Positions 1-7,991 of a stretch of DNA of 21,085 nt are shown in pieces. Under the pieces are notes generated by a model. It made no database searches. It saw only the letters and a program-made list of their open reading frames with translations, and was not told where the DNA came from. Within the stretch, counting starts at the first letter, position 1. Every line of letters begins with the position of its first letter. Source of the stretch: a virus; IMG/VR virus record IMGVR_UViG_3300009059_001183, positions 1 through 21,085 of that record, one strand, 5' to 3'. Position numbers and translations under genes: made by a program.

Positions 1-154
1 AAAATAAGTCTAAAAAGTTAGGGTTAATATCTTTACCTTTAAGTTTATTCATCTTTTCATCATTAGCCAACATTTTAGTAGCTAAATTGTCAAGATGTTT
101 AGACTTAATTTTGTCGTAATCATTGATAATATCATTATGTTTTTTCTTCTTCAT
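1..154 (-). CDS. Lysine-rich hypothetical protein, 3' end cut by window edge
   Basis: Reading the minus strand from ATG at 154 gives an uninterrupted frame of 51 codons to the window edge, beginning MKKKKHNDIINDYDKIKSKH and reaching NPNFLDLF. It starts 14 bases after the stop codon of the HNH-like gene and continues the same gene string. The visible part is highly charged, with a basic N-terminus, and is probably helical. No family is recognisable from this fragment. An AT-rich leader without a Shine-Dalgarno motif precedes the ATG, as for most genes here. I am fairly confident that it is coding, because the frame is open and continuous with the operon, but its function is unknown. Confidence 0.6.
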   Translation of the reverse strand, partial: MKKKKHNDIINDYDKIKSKHLDNLATKMLANDEKMNKLKGKDINPNFLDLF

Positions 155-168
155 CTGCTAATAAATAT

Positions 169-813
169 TTAAAACCTACTAATAAACTCAGAACCATCGT
201 CAGTAGGAGGTTGAGATTTGTCTAACCCTAGTTCTTTTAGGCGCTGGAGGGTGTAGTCGTCTAGTTCCCAATCTACTTCACTTTGGCTCATTGGTTTGTG
301 ATCTTCTAGTCCCTCAATTTGTTTATTATTAAATACATCTCCTACAAATAAATAATAACAATTATAACACAGCATTTCTAAATTTTCTAGTCTGTAGTGT
401 TGTTTGTTTTTATCCTTAAAATGTAATATAAGAGGTATTTTATAATCAGACACTCTACGCTCATGAAACCCACAATTAGAACATTCTTCTTTTAAATAAC
501 CCTCTTGGATCATCCGGTATTTTATCTTTTGAGGATTAAAATGTGCCGGATCAATTCTACCTTCTATAATGTCTAGTATTGCTGGGTCTTTTCTTCCGAA
601 TGGAGTGCTAGAAAGAAATTTAGGGATACCTTTACCTGATTGATTTTTGTGGGATTCAAATAATGTGTTTCCATTTTCATCCTTGTAAAGTTTCATCCAT
701 TTTTTAAGGTGTTGGTATGAAACGTTCAAGTAACGGGCGGCTGCTCGAACAGACTTAGTCTTATTCATGGCCATTACTACTTGGTCTTTACTAAGATGTT
801 TGGCTTTAGGCAT
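169..813 (-). CDS. HNH-like zinc protein with N-terminal helix-turn-helix
   Basis: This 214-aa protein begins with a likely helix-turn-helix at about residues 8-45 (AAARYLNVSYQHLKKW). The central region resembles an HNH endonuclease: C111 and C114 (CSNCG), H131 in ILHFKD, N144 in LENLEML, then C149 and C152. The four cysteines would bind a structural zinc, and H131 plus N144 match the first two positions of the H-N-H signature. The last position, usually His after NC, is Tyr153 (NCYY), so nuclease activity may be reduced or lost. It could be a homing-type or packaging-associated nuclease, or a DNA-binding protein derived from one. Its start overlaps the stop of the upstream zinc-finger gene by one base. 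The fold call is reasonably strong; catalytic activity is uncertain. Confidence 0.65.
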   Translation of the reverse strand: MPKAKHLSKDQVVMAMNKTKSVRAAARYLNVSYQHLKKWMKLYKDENGNTLFESHKNQSGKGIPKFLSSTPFGRKDPAILDIIEGRIDPAHFNPQKIKYRMIQEGYLKEECSNCGFHERRVSDYKIPLILHFKDKNKQHYRLENLEMLCYNCYYLFVGDVFNNKQIEGLEDHKPMSQSEVDWELDDYTLQRLKELGLDKSQPPTDDGSEFISRF

Positions 814-1193
814 TATTCTTCTTCTAAAATATCATCACTTGAATGATCTTCCTCATCATCAACATACTCATCTACCTCATTTTCAAAAGGTAAAGTTGTT
901 TCCTCCAATTCAAAATCATCAATTGTTGGAACTTCATTATCACTCATTGGTTTTGGTTTTGGTTTTGGATTAGTTGTTTTTCTAAAATTCTTTTCTGCTT
1001 CTTGAATCTTGTCATATACTTCTCTATCCACAGCATAAGTTTCAGTCCACGTATGATCACCTTCTCCCATTTGCACTACCATTGCTACTTTCTTTTCAGC
1101 TGTTGAGTGCTGAGTGCAGGTTTGGGTGTCTGGTAGGATGGCTATTCTTCGAGGGTCAATTTCAACTCCACATACTTTACAGTATCTACTCAT
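813..1193 (-). CDS. DksA/TraR-like zinc-finger protein with acidic tail
   Basis: The 126-aa protein opens with C5-X2-C8-X17-C26-X2-H29. The spacing is that of the DksA/TraR C4 zinc finger, including the CxxCG and the Pro-Asp-Thr just before the third cysteine, but the fourth ligand is His instead of Cys. DksA-family proteins act in the RNA polymerase secondary channel; here only the finger is shared and the coiled-coil part is missing. Residues of about 74-82 form a Lys-Pro repeat, and the last 40 or so residues are strongly acidic, ending in DDILEEE. It overlaps the upstream 127-aa gene by 4 bases, which suggests translational coupling. A role in modulating host transcription is possible but inferred. 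It could instead be an unrelated zinc ribbon. Confidence 0.6.
   Translation of the reverse strand: MSRYCKVCGVEIDPRRIAILPDTQTCTQHSTAEKKVAMVVQMGEGDHTWTETYAVDREVYDKIQEAEKNFRKTTNPKPKPKPMSDNEVPTIDDFELEETTLPFENEVDEYVDDEEDHSSDDILEEE
947..969 (+). repeat. Six-base tandem repeat (TTTTGG) encoding Lys-Pro
   Basis: About three and a half copies of a TTTTGG unit lie in the zinc-finger gene and encode, on the minus strand, an alternating Lys-Pro run. The run joins the zinc-finger part to the acidic tail and is probably an extended linker. Such short in-frame repeats can change copy number by slippage without breaking the frame. Confidence 0.7.
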
Positions 1194-1573
1194 AATTTAT
1201 TATTAGCTTTGTTTATTTTATCAATTAAGTCCCATAGATCAGCTGCTGATTTAAGGGTATACACTTTTTTAGTTTTGCCAGGTATGGTTACTTCTAGGCT
1301 TTGGAGATCCCCCTCAGAATCGAATCTGTCATACACATACCACAAAATTAAGGCACCTACTTCATCCCCATATTTAAGATAAATAAGGTCTTCAATGATG
1401 TTGTAGTATGATTCCTCATAATTATAGAAGTCAATTTTTAAATGATCATGAAGAAAATTAGTCCTAGCCCAACACTCATCTAGAGTACTAATAAATTCAA
1501 CAAACACATCTTTTTCTTGAGACTGTTTGTTTCGATTAATTTTTAATCTGTTTCCAAAATTATTTAGATTCAT
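1190..1573 (-). CDS. Conserved-looking phage hypothetical protein (127 aa)
   Basis: This is an acidic soluble protein with no signal peptide or membrane segment. A helical segment around residues 50-85 carries EDLIYLKYGDEVGALILWYVYDR in a continuous run, rich in aromatic and acidic residues. This resembles uncharacterised small proteins I recall from T4-like marine phages, a recollection rather than a search result. The start lies inside the 3' end of the upstream 60-aa gene (14-base overlap) and is preceded by AGGAG at a proper distance, one of very few Shine-Dalgarno-like sites in the window. Its function is unknown. Confidence 0.65.
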   Translation of the reverse strand: MNLNNFGNRLKINRNKQSQEKDVFVEFISTLDECWARTNFLHDHLKIDFYNYEESYYNIIEDLIYLKYGDEVGALILWYVYDRFDSEGDLQSLEVTIPGKTKKVYTLKSAADLWDLIDKINKANNKL

Positions 1574-1742
1574 CTTTTACTCCTATAGAATATATTTTTA
1601 AAAAATCTTCAGTACCCATACCCTTCATAGAGGCGAAATAATAAGTAGCTATACCTAAAGTACCAGCTCGGCATGTTCCTATATGCTCTCTATTTGGGTC
1701 TATGTGTGAATAGAAATAATAATCCTTATTATCGTAATCCAT
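1560..1742 (-). CDS. Small hypothetical protein (60 aa)
   Basis: This short ORF begins MDYDNKDYYFYSHIDPNREH and ends KIYSIGVKDESK, and is rich in Tyr and Asp. It is the first gene after the glycan island in transcription order. A 25-base AT-only gap separates it from the glycosyltransferase-like gene upstream. It overlaps the next gene by 14 bases, which supports it as real. No family or motif is recognised. Confidence 0.5.
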   Translation of the reverse strand: MDYDNKDYYFYSHIDPNREHIGTCRAGTLGIATYYFASMKGMGTEDFLKIYSIGVKDESK

Positions 1743-1767
1743 TTTTTAATTTTATTTTAATATACTA

Positions 1768-2475
1768 TTAAGAATTTGCATATCCAAATCTATTATTTAA
1801 TTCTTCAATTAAAGTTAATAAACTTTTAGTTTCTGGGGGTATGTAAGTATGGGGATAAGGAAGATGAGTTACAGTATATTGTCTATCACTATCTTCTTTG
1901 TGTAAATGGTAAGTTATAATTTCTAAACTTGGATTTGACACAAAGTACCCCATATTTAAAAAGGTATGAGCAATAGAATTATCACATCCAAATGTCCCCA
2001 AAGGAAAATTAATATCTTTATCTTGATAATTTTGCAATTTATTCTTCCAAATCCAGGTATCTTGACAACACCTTGCCCCGGGATGAGGTATAATTTGGTT
2101 ATTTTCTATTTTGTGTCCATCATATGGACACCAACGAGTTAATGCTAAAACCATATTATCAAATTTAGAACAAATTAATTTAGCCTTAGAAATAGTATCA
2201 TCAAAATATATATCCGAGTTAGCTAATACTACTACATCACCTTCAGGAATATTATTTGAAGCATAATCAAAATAATCTTTATAGGTTAGTCTTTTGTTTA
2301 ATTTATTATGAATTATTTTTTTAGTTGTAGATGGTAGTTCCTCATTGCTAAAAACATGGACTTTATAAAAATTCTTATTATTAATATTATCAATAAAACA
2401 GGTGTCTAACTCAACCTGCCTATCTGGGTTGGGGCCTGTGAATTTGTAGTAATCTATTAATAAGTGGAGATTCAT
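1768..2475 (-). CDS. GT-A-like glycosyltransferase, paralogue A
   Basis: This 235-aa protein has the look of a compact GT-A nucleotide-sugar transferase. The core at residues 63-97 contains GDVVVLANSDIYFDD, where NSD would be the DxD-like metal and nucleotide-sugar site. It is followed by VLALTRWCPY, DTWIWKN and GTFGCDN blocks. The same blocks occur in order in the protein encoded at 3637-4347, so the two are paralogues. The gene sits at the 3' end of the glycan island, two bases after the stop of a GT2 gene. Donor and acceptor cannot be read from the sequence. Confidence 0.65.
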   Translation of the reverse strand: MNLHLLIDYYKFTGPNPDRQVELDTCFIDNINNKNFYKVHVFSNEELPSTTKKIIHNKLNKRLTYKDYFDYASNNIPEGDVVVLANSDIYFDDTISKAKLICSKFDNMVLALTRWCPYDGHKIENNQIIPHPGARCCQDTWIWKNKLQNYQDKDINFPLGTFGCDNSIAHTFLNMGYFVSNPSLEIITYHLHKEDSDRQYTVTHLPYPHTYIPPETKSLLTLIEELNNRFGYANS

Positions 2476-2477
2476 GT

Positions 2478-3635
2478 TTAAAGTTTAATAAGAGTATTTT
2501 GAAGTTCGTTTATGTGAATAATGGTAATAGTAAATATATCTAACTCAAAAGTACCTGGTTCTCCATTATCTTTAATGATGTCGGGCATTTGTTGTAAAAG
2601 GCCAAAGGATGGTTGGGTTAATTTAGAGCCATCAAATGAAATTAAAATATCATTAGGTTTTCTATTTCCATATATTTGAATTCGTTCTTGAAGGTTAAAT
2701 GGAGTATTAGGTTGTTCTGTTTTAATATAATTAAACACAATGGAATCCATTTCATCCTTAATATAAAGAGTAGAACACCAAGGCTCTAAAAATTCTAACA
2801 ATTGAGCAGTACAATTATCTACAACAAAACCAATATCATATTTTGGGGGGATAATGGGATGTTGGTACTCATCATTTTTAATCCAAGACCCCCATTTACG
2901 TAGATAATTTCGTGCTGCTCGATTTGATACTACTTTATAGTACTCATCATCTTTACCTACTTGCTCATTCCACCTATGCCCCCTGCAAGTCAAATGGTAA
3001 ACAAAAGCATCCCTTGACTGCATTAATTCATAACCAGCTAGAATCCATCTTTGGAATATGTCTGAGTCTTCATATGGAAATGGGGCAAATAAAGGATCAT
3101 GGCCCCCAATTGCTTGGAAGTCACTTTTATATAAGATCCATGGTGCAAACATTCCTTTAGTTACTTCACCACTATGTTGTTCCTGTGTTTGTTCACAGAA
3201 TACTTCAAATGCTGGTATGTTTAGAGTATCAAAGTCTTGGCCAAAGTCTTTAATAATTTTTTCTTTCCCAGGAGGGTGCAATGGGGGCTCTATTCGTGTT
3301 GCACATACCACAGTACCTGGTTTTAGGTGTTTAATTAGATTTTTTATATAGTTAGGCCCTAAAATCATATCAGCGTGAAGGATACCCACAATATCATTTG
3401 TAGCTAATTCTATTCCTTTATCATATAGGATAGTGTGACCTACTCTAGTATCACTTTTATATATTATTAAGTTACCATCAGTTGAACGTAAATCTTGCAT
3501 CCAAGACCAAGTACCATCAGTACTACCATCATCTAACAGAATAATTTCTGCTTGTGGTTCATGTTTTTTAATAGAAGCATAAACATTTTTTAAATGTTTT
3601 AAATTATTATAACTTGGGATAATAAATGAAACCAT
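2478..3635 (-). CDS. Family 2 glycosyltransferase with extra C-terminal domain
   Basis: Residues 1 to about 255 form a canonical GT2 domain of GT-A fold: an N-terminal strand VSFIIPSYNN, LLDDGSTDGT at about 33-42 for UDP-sugar or GDP-sugar binding, and HADM at 87-90 in the DxD position. GGHDPLF and YEDSDIFQR (around residues 175-195) match the acceptor and catalytic-base region of GT2 enzymes. About 130 further residues follow, including DIGFVVDNC and NDILISFDG, which I do not recognise; they may form a separate binding domain. The gene lies between the two paralogous GT-A genes, with one or two bases of spacing on each side. It is most likely one transferase step of the island's glycan. Confidence 0.85.
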   Translation of the reverse strand: MVSFIIPSYNNLKHLKNVYASIKKHEPQAEIILLDDGSTDGTWSWMQDLRSTDGNLIIYKSDTRVGHTILYDKGIELATNDIVGILHADMILGPNYIKNLIKHLKPGTVVCATRIEPPLHPPGKEKIIKDFGQDFDTLNIPAFEVFCEQTQEQHSGEVTKGMFAPWILYKSDFQAIGGHDPLFAPFPYEDSDIFQRWILAGYELMQSRDAFVYHLTCRGHRWNEQVGKDDEYYKVVSNRAARNYLRKWGSWIKNDEYQHPIIPPKYDIGFVVDNCTAQLLEFLEPWCSTLYIKDEMDSIVFNYIKTEQPNTPFNLQERIQIYGNRKPNDILISFDGSKLTQPSFGLLQQMPDIIKDNGEPGTFELDIFTITIIHINELQNTLIKL

Positions 3636-3636
3636 A

Positions 3637-4347
3637 TTATTCTATTGTTGTATAAAATTTGTAATTTTTATCTTGAATATTTTCAATCAAACATGCATCC
3701 GGAAGTAAATAAGGACGAGGTAACCATACTTTAGGGGAGTGGGTATAGTGGTCGGCATTGTCATTTCTTTCTTCATGTTTATGGTAACATATGATAGAAA
3801 AACTTGGATTCCAAACTTGATAACCAGCTTTATGAAGCTCAGAAGCTATTTTATTATCACATCCCAAAGTCCCAATATTGAAATTAACATCATTAATATT
3901 TAAAGGATTTTTCCAAATCCAAACATCTTGAGATCTATTGTGGTTATGATATGGAGTTACTTGCCCTTGCTCATTTACCCAATGTCCATGATAAGGACAA
4001 AAACGAGTTAATGCTAATACTTTATTAGACAAATCAACTTCTTTTACTTTAGAAATTGATTCATCAAAAAATATATCTGCATTGCTTAGTACTACAATGT
4101 CACCTTGGGGTATATTTTGTTTAGCATAATCGAAATAATATTGGTAGGTTAATCTTCCTGGTGATTGGTTAAGGGTAACTTTAGAAGGAATATCTTCTGT
4201 AGGTAAGGGTGAGGATTGAAAAATATGAACTTGATCAAATTCTTTAGAGTTAATATTCTCTAAAAAACAAAAATCTAATTCTGCGGCTCGCTCAGGACGA
4301 GAATTTTTATAGTAATCTACTAATAAGTGTATTTTATTTCCATTCAT
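3637..4347 (-). CDS. GT-A-like glycosyltransferase, paralogue B
   Basis: This 236-aa protein is a paralogue of the one encoded at 1768-2475. Over the 35-residue core (66-100 here, 63-97 there) I count 24 identical positions, including the NAD/NSD metal-site triplet within GDIVVLSNADIFFDE. Further shared blocks are VLALTRFCPY, DVWIWKN and GTLGCDN. The start overlaps the end of the upstream FkbM gene by 14 bases and is preceded by GGAG at suitable spacing, unusual here. Divergence is high enough that the two copies probably act on different acceptors or donors. The GT-A assignment is by motif and context, not by an identified family number. Confidence 0.65.
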   Translation of the reverse strand: MNGNKIHLLVDYYKNSRPERAAELDFCFLENINSKEFDQVHIFQSSPLPTEDIPSKVTLNQSPGRLTYQYYFDYAKQNIPQGDIVVLSNADIFFDESISKVKEVDLSNKVLALTRFCPYHGHWVNEQGQVTPYHNHNRSQDVWIWKNPLNINDVNFNIGTLGCDNKIASELHKAGYQVWNPSFSIICYHKHEERNDNADHYTHSPKVWLPRPYLLPDACLIENIQDKNYKFYTTIE

Positions 4348-4894
4348 ATGTTTCTACTCCTAGGTTTTTTATTAATTCAATTAATTCTACTTTAGTCTCT
4401 TCAGATTCATCTTCCATGAATTGCTCATGAAATTCAATATATATCTTATTAATCCTTTTAATTACTCCAGTATTAATTAAATGCCTTAGAACATTAAATT
4501 CAGCACCCTCAATATCCATTTTACAAATTATATTAGCATCTTCAGGCAACATTTGAATAAATTTACTAAAGTCTATACTTAAAATAGGCTGGGGGTGGAG
4601 TAGATTTTTATGTGTGAATCCGGTTCCAGCTATACTAGAGCCTTGGCCTATAGGGTTGTTATCACTTTGCATTTCTTGGCTAAATAAAACAAATCCATTC
4701 TCAACCCAAACTGCCGCATTGTATATAGTAATATCTAGTGGGATTTGTTGGGCTCTGGGGAATGCGTATCCATATGTTGTTGGGTTGGCTTCAAAGGTGT
4801 AAATTTTAAAGCTTTGGTCTATTATTTTAGTTTCATAAAATTCTAGTAGTCCTTGACATAAGTGTGTGCCGCAATCTAAAAATATATTATGCAT
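4334..4894 (-). CDS. FkbM-type methyltransferase
   Basis: The 186-aa protein fits the FkbM group of SAM-dependent methyltransferases, which O-methylate sugars and other hydroxyls. Motif I is at residues 4-15 (IFLDCGTHLCQG, with D7, G9 and G15), the acidic SAM-ribose contact is in FEANP at 34-38, and the family-diagnostic KMDIEGAEFNVL lies at about 125-136. It is slightly shorter than many family members but complete, with start and stop. Lying among glycosyltransferases, it probably methylates a sugar of the same glycan. Preceded by a 27-base AT-only gap, it may begin a new translation unit inside the operon. Confidence 0.85.
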   Translation of the reverse strand: MHNIFLDCGTHLCQGLLEFYETKIIDQSFKIYTFEANPTTYGYAFPRAQQIPLDITIYNAAVWVENGFVLFSQEMQSDNNPIGQGSSIAGTGFTHKNLLHPQPILSIDFSKFIQMLPEDANIICKMDIEGAEFNVLRHLINTGVIKRINKIYIEFHEQFMEDESEETKVELIELIKNLGVETYEWK

Positions 4895-4921
4895 AAAATT
4901 TTTTAATTTTTAATAAATTTT

Positions 4922-5734
4922 TTACCAATAGCATCCTCCTTCAACAATTTCTTTAGAAGAGGGAGTGTCTTCTTTTAAGGGGCGTATCCAATACTCATTA
5001 ACCAATGCTTGAAAATCAGAACTAGAATCCCATCTCTTACCATTTATTCCAAACAATAATTGAATTGCTCCTCCTAAATGAATTCCAACTTTACCTAAAC
5101 GCTTAGCTTCTGCTACTAATGGTAGACTATACGCCCCTGCTCCTACCAACATAATATCAAAATCAATTTCTCTCAAGTTTGCTTTTAACCAATTTAAAGT
5201 TTCAAACCAACTATTGTGGTATTGCTCGAATTGAGGTTGAAATGGAGATTTAAGTAAATACAATTCAAATTTGTCCCTAAACAATTTTCCATTCCATATC
5301 TTATTAAGATTAGGATATTGGTACTCAATTGAATTTATATGGGATGAAACTACTAATACTTTTTTTCTACCCAAATGGTTTGTCCAATTGTTTTCTACAA
5401 AAAATGGTTCAATACCTTTAAATGAATCTGTTTGGTTATTAGTAAAACCAATATGATTAAGTATTTGATCTTCACCCCAATCCTTAGCCCAACTTAATAA
5501 TATATCAATTTCCTTAAGATCTTCTAAATATATTTTAGAAAATGTATCTATTGTTTCCTGAGTTAAAGGGAACACCCCGGCTCCTGTTTCTAAATCCGGG
5601 ACAAATACTGGGATGTTATTTATATGTCTATATAAAGCATTACATTCATTTGCTCCTAATTTGCCAATAGCTAATGGTGCGCTATTTATTATAGCATCGA
5701 TTACTACCTGATGGCTTTGTTCAGCTAAAAACAT
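4922..5734 (-). CDS. GT-D-type glycosyltransferase
   Basis: The N-terminal part has AIGKLGANECNAL (residues 22-34). The C-terminal part has a run with LVGAGAYSLPLVAEAKRLGK followed by IHLGGAIQLLFGINGKRWD (about 196-237). These match proteins annotated as GT-D fold glycosyltransferases, the group that includes the DUF1792 enzyme glycosylating a streptococcal serine-rich adhesin. That relative modifies a protein, which is relevant to what the island may decorate. The 270-aa length fits a single-domain enzyme. It overlaps the upstream GT2 gene by 14 bases. The family call is from recognised motifs; donor and acceptor are unknown. Confidence 0.7.
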   Translation of the reverse strand: MFLAEQSHQVVIDAIINSAPLAIGKLGANECNALYRHINNIPVFVPDLETGAGVFPLTQETIDTFSKIYLEDLKEIDILLSWAKDWGEDQILNHIGFTNNQTDSFKGIEPFFVENNWTNHLGRKKVLVVSSHINSIEYQYPNLNKIWNGKLFRDKFELYLLKSPFQPQFEQYHNSWFETLNWLKANLREIDFDIMLVGAGAYSLPLVAEAKRLGKVGIHLGGAIQLLFGINGKRWDSSSDFQALVNEYWIRPLKEDTPSSKEIVEGGCYW

Positions 5735-6542
5735 GTTTTTTAATTATTTCGGGGTGGTTTTCAAGATTAAAATTGCTTATTGGGGCATTAAATGGAGATA
5801 CTGATTTTCCTTGTTCTAGTTCATTCCAATATTCCATATATTCTTTTTGTTGGTAAAATTTGGTTTTAAATTCAAATTGAGATTTATAAACATAAGAATA
5901 ATGGTACATCTTAATATCCCACTTTAATGTTTCATCTCTAGAAACTAAAATATCTTCATTACATATTTTTCCTCCACACACATAATTTGGAGGTTCATGA
6001 GATATCCAATGTGATTTTCCGGGGGAATGTTTAAAGATTCTCATCCATGGGATATTATTACCCCATGTAATTCCTTTTTCGTCTATAACTTTGTTAAATC
6101 CTCCAAAAAAATGATTAGCATAAAAATGAACAGCTGTAGGGTGGAAGTTTTCTAAAATATATTTAATTTTAACGATGTCTTCTTCCTTATAAAACTCATC
6201 ACTATCTACTTGCCACAAATAATCCCCAGTTGCTCTTTCAGCCCAGGTATTACACATTTCTGTTTTTCCATTCCAAAACCCTTCTTTAGTAATTAAAGTA
6301 ATTTTTCTATCAGGATCTGGGTAATCTTTAATAAATTCTATGGTTTTATCTGTGCTGTGGCCGTCTTGAGTAGCCCAAGAAGTATCTCCATCCCAATAGT
6401 GATTTGAAGTAACTTTAGTAGCTCCTTCTGTTATGAATATTTCATCACTTAAATTGTATAAGTGTTCTAATTGAGCAGTAAATAATTTTTCTCCTATAGT
6501 AGATAAAACATTAAACGCTAATGTGCCGGTTGATATTTTCAT
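5721..6542 (-). CDS. Family 2-like glycosyltransferase
   Basis: This 273-aa protein shows a GT-A arrangement. An N-terminal strand region is followed by GHSTDKT (61-67), in the place of the usual DGSxDxT. QVDSDEF follows at about 111-117, where D113 and D115 would bind the metal-nucleotide sugar. A downstream stretch rich in Trp, His and Tyr (WISHEPP, YHYSYVYKSQFEF) resembles GT2 enzymes with aromatic acceptor clefts. No membrane segments are visible. It sits one base after the stop of the two-domain transferase gene and overlaps the GT-D gene by 14 bases, so it is firmly part of the same operon. Confidence 0.75.
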   Translation of the reverse strand: MKISTGTLAFNVLSTIGEKLFTAQLEHLYNLSDEIFITEGATKVTSNHYWDGDTSWATQDGHSTDKTIEFIKDYPDPDRKITLITKEGFWNGKTEMCNTWAERATGDYLWQVDSDEFYKEEDIVKIKYILENFHPTAVHFYANHFFGGFNKVIDEKGITWGNNIPWMRIFKHSPGKSHWISHEPPNYVCGGKICNEDILVSRDETLKWDIKMYHYSYVYKSQFEFKTKFYQQKEYMEYWNELEQGKSVSPFNAPISNFNLENHPEIIKKHVFS

Positions 6543-6543
6543 G

Positions 6544-7977
6544 TTATATATTTTTCCAATTATTCTTATTATAACTTATTACTACATCCTTAGGTTTACC
6601 CCCATTAATGTAACTTACATGGTAATATAATTTATTATTGTTAAGATCCAAACTATCTGCTAAATTTTTAAAACTAGAACATATACAATGAATTTCGGCT
6701 GCATTTTCAATTATAGTACACCAATCAAATATATTGGATGTTTGGTGTGGTTCTATAATAGGTAATGATTTATCTTGAATTAGGTCTCGATTTATTTTAA
6801 AATTACGGCTTGTATCCTCATGAAGAAAGATATATTTACCTTTTTCTATGTTTAAGGATTGAAACAATTTATTTTCTTTATTTAAATCTCTATTAACATA
6901 AAATTTTTTCCATTTGGTTTCTATTGGTAAGTTAAATTGAGAATAAAATGCTTTATCAAAATATTGGTCTTTTAAATTAAGATTTTCAAATCCTATTTTA
7001 GTTAAGTTTTTTATTTGAAAAAATTCTAACCAATAATTTACTTCTTCATCATCTTCAACAGGAATTAAAGTTAAATTTTTTAAATCTCTATACATAAACT
7101 CCATAGAAATTTGATATATCTTCTTAACAAACATAAAATAATTAACCTCCGGCTGGTTGGTAGAGCGAACTAGGCCATTTAGGATAATGTGATCTCCTAG
7201 CCCCATGTGGGAATATATAAATTGAGAGTTTTGGATAGTATGAATCAGTTGTGACAACCCTAAATTTCTTCTTAAATGGTTAAATATCTGAGGGTATGCT
7301 TTAAATTCTATATGGTTAGCGGATTCTGAGGCTGATTCAAAAATAAGTAATTGGTGTTTAATAGCTAAAAGGGATAAAACTGATTGATCATGTCTATGGT
7401 CTTTAAAGTCAGGTTCATTTTCTCCTGTAGTGTTAGACTCATCAGTTATAATATGCTTGTTAGTAGAATAAGTTAAATACTCATTTATAAAATCTGCACT
7501 TTGTTTTGATTTCTTTAATAAAATGTAAGCAGCATCTACTTGAGGGCCGGTTTTATATTTCTCATCATTACACCCCATCAAATTAAAGCAATCCGCTTTA
7601 GTCCACATAGAGTTCACCCAAATTTCTCCTGTAGGGTTTCCATCTCTATTTTTAAATACAACTATATCTTGATGTTGAAGTAGATCAAATAGAGGTTGAA
7701 TGTCACTGATTATTTCATTGCCTGAGTCTATGTAGAATACTATGTCTCCTTCTTGGGCATATTCTAATGTTCGAGCTATAAAGTAAGGCTTCCACAACCA
7801 ATATCCTTGTCCTCGAGGTTGAGTTAAAATTTCTTTATGTTTTTGAAAAAACTCATCCTCTATATCTTCAGGACCTACTTCTATAATTTCATCAAAATAT
7901 GGTTTAGCAGAAAATGTTAGTAAACGTTGGTTAAGTTTATATTTATCATCTGCAAAACTTAAAAGTATTTTTTTCAC
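6544..7977 (-). CDS. Two-domain glycosyltransferase (GT-A plus GT9-like GT-B)
   Basis: At 477 aa this is about twice the size of most neighbours and looks like a fusion. Residues 1 to about 230 resemble a GT-A domain of capsule-type transferases: PRGQGYWLWKPYFIAR at 54-69 and FYIDSGNE at 81-88, with DSG as the DxD equivalent. The remainder starts with FIYSHMGLGDHIILNG near residue 250, a GT9-like N-terminal signature. It ends in a GT-B-like segment with AAEIHCICSSFKNLADSL. The start codon is GTG (7977-7975), with AT-rich leader. It could add two consecutive sugars, or use one domain for binding only. The domain boundary is my estimate. Confidence 0.65.
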   Translation of the reverse strand: MKKILLSFADDKYKLNQRLLTFSAKPYFDEIIEVGPEDIEDEFFQKHKEILTQPRGQGYWLWKPYFIARTLEYAQEGDIVFYIDSGNEIISDIQPLFDLLQHQDIVVFKNRDGNPTGEIWVNSMWTKADCFNLMGCNDEKYKTGPQVDAAYILLKKSKQSADFINEYLTYSTNKHIITDESNTTGENEPDFKDHRHDQSVLSLLAIKHQLLIFESASESANHIEFKAYPQIFNHLRRNLGLSQLIHTIQNSQFIYSHMGLGDHIILNGLVRSTNQPEVNYFMFVKKIYQISMEFMYRDLKNLTLIPVEDDEEVNYWLEFFQIKNLTKIGFENLNLKDQYFDKAFYSQFNLPIETKWKKFYVNRDLNKENKLFQSLNIEKGKYIFLHEDTSRNFKINRDLIQDKSLPIIEPHQTSNIFDWCTIIENAAEIHCICSSFKNLADSLDLNNNKLYYHVSYINGGKPKDVVISYNKNNWKNI

Positions 7978-7991
7978 AGTAATGTTTTGTT

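Noticed and set aside
2912-3351. Plus-strand open frames opposite the GT2 gene (82 and 97 codons)
   Set aside because: They are antisense to a gene with clear GT2 motifs, have no recognisable domains and break the one-strand layout. Similar antisense frames at 767-973, 9459-10073 and 15805-15996 were rejected for the same reason.
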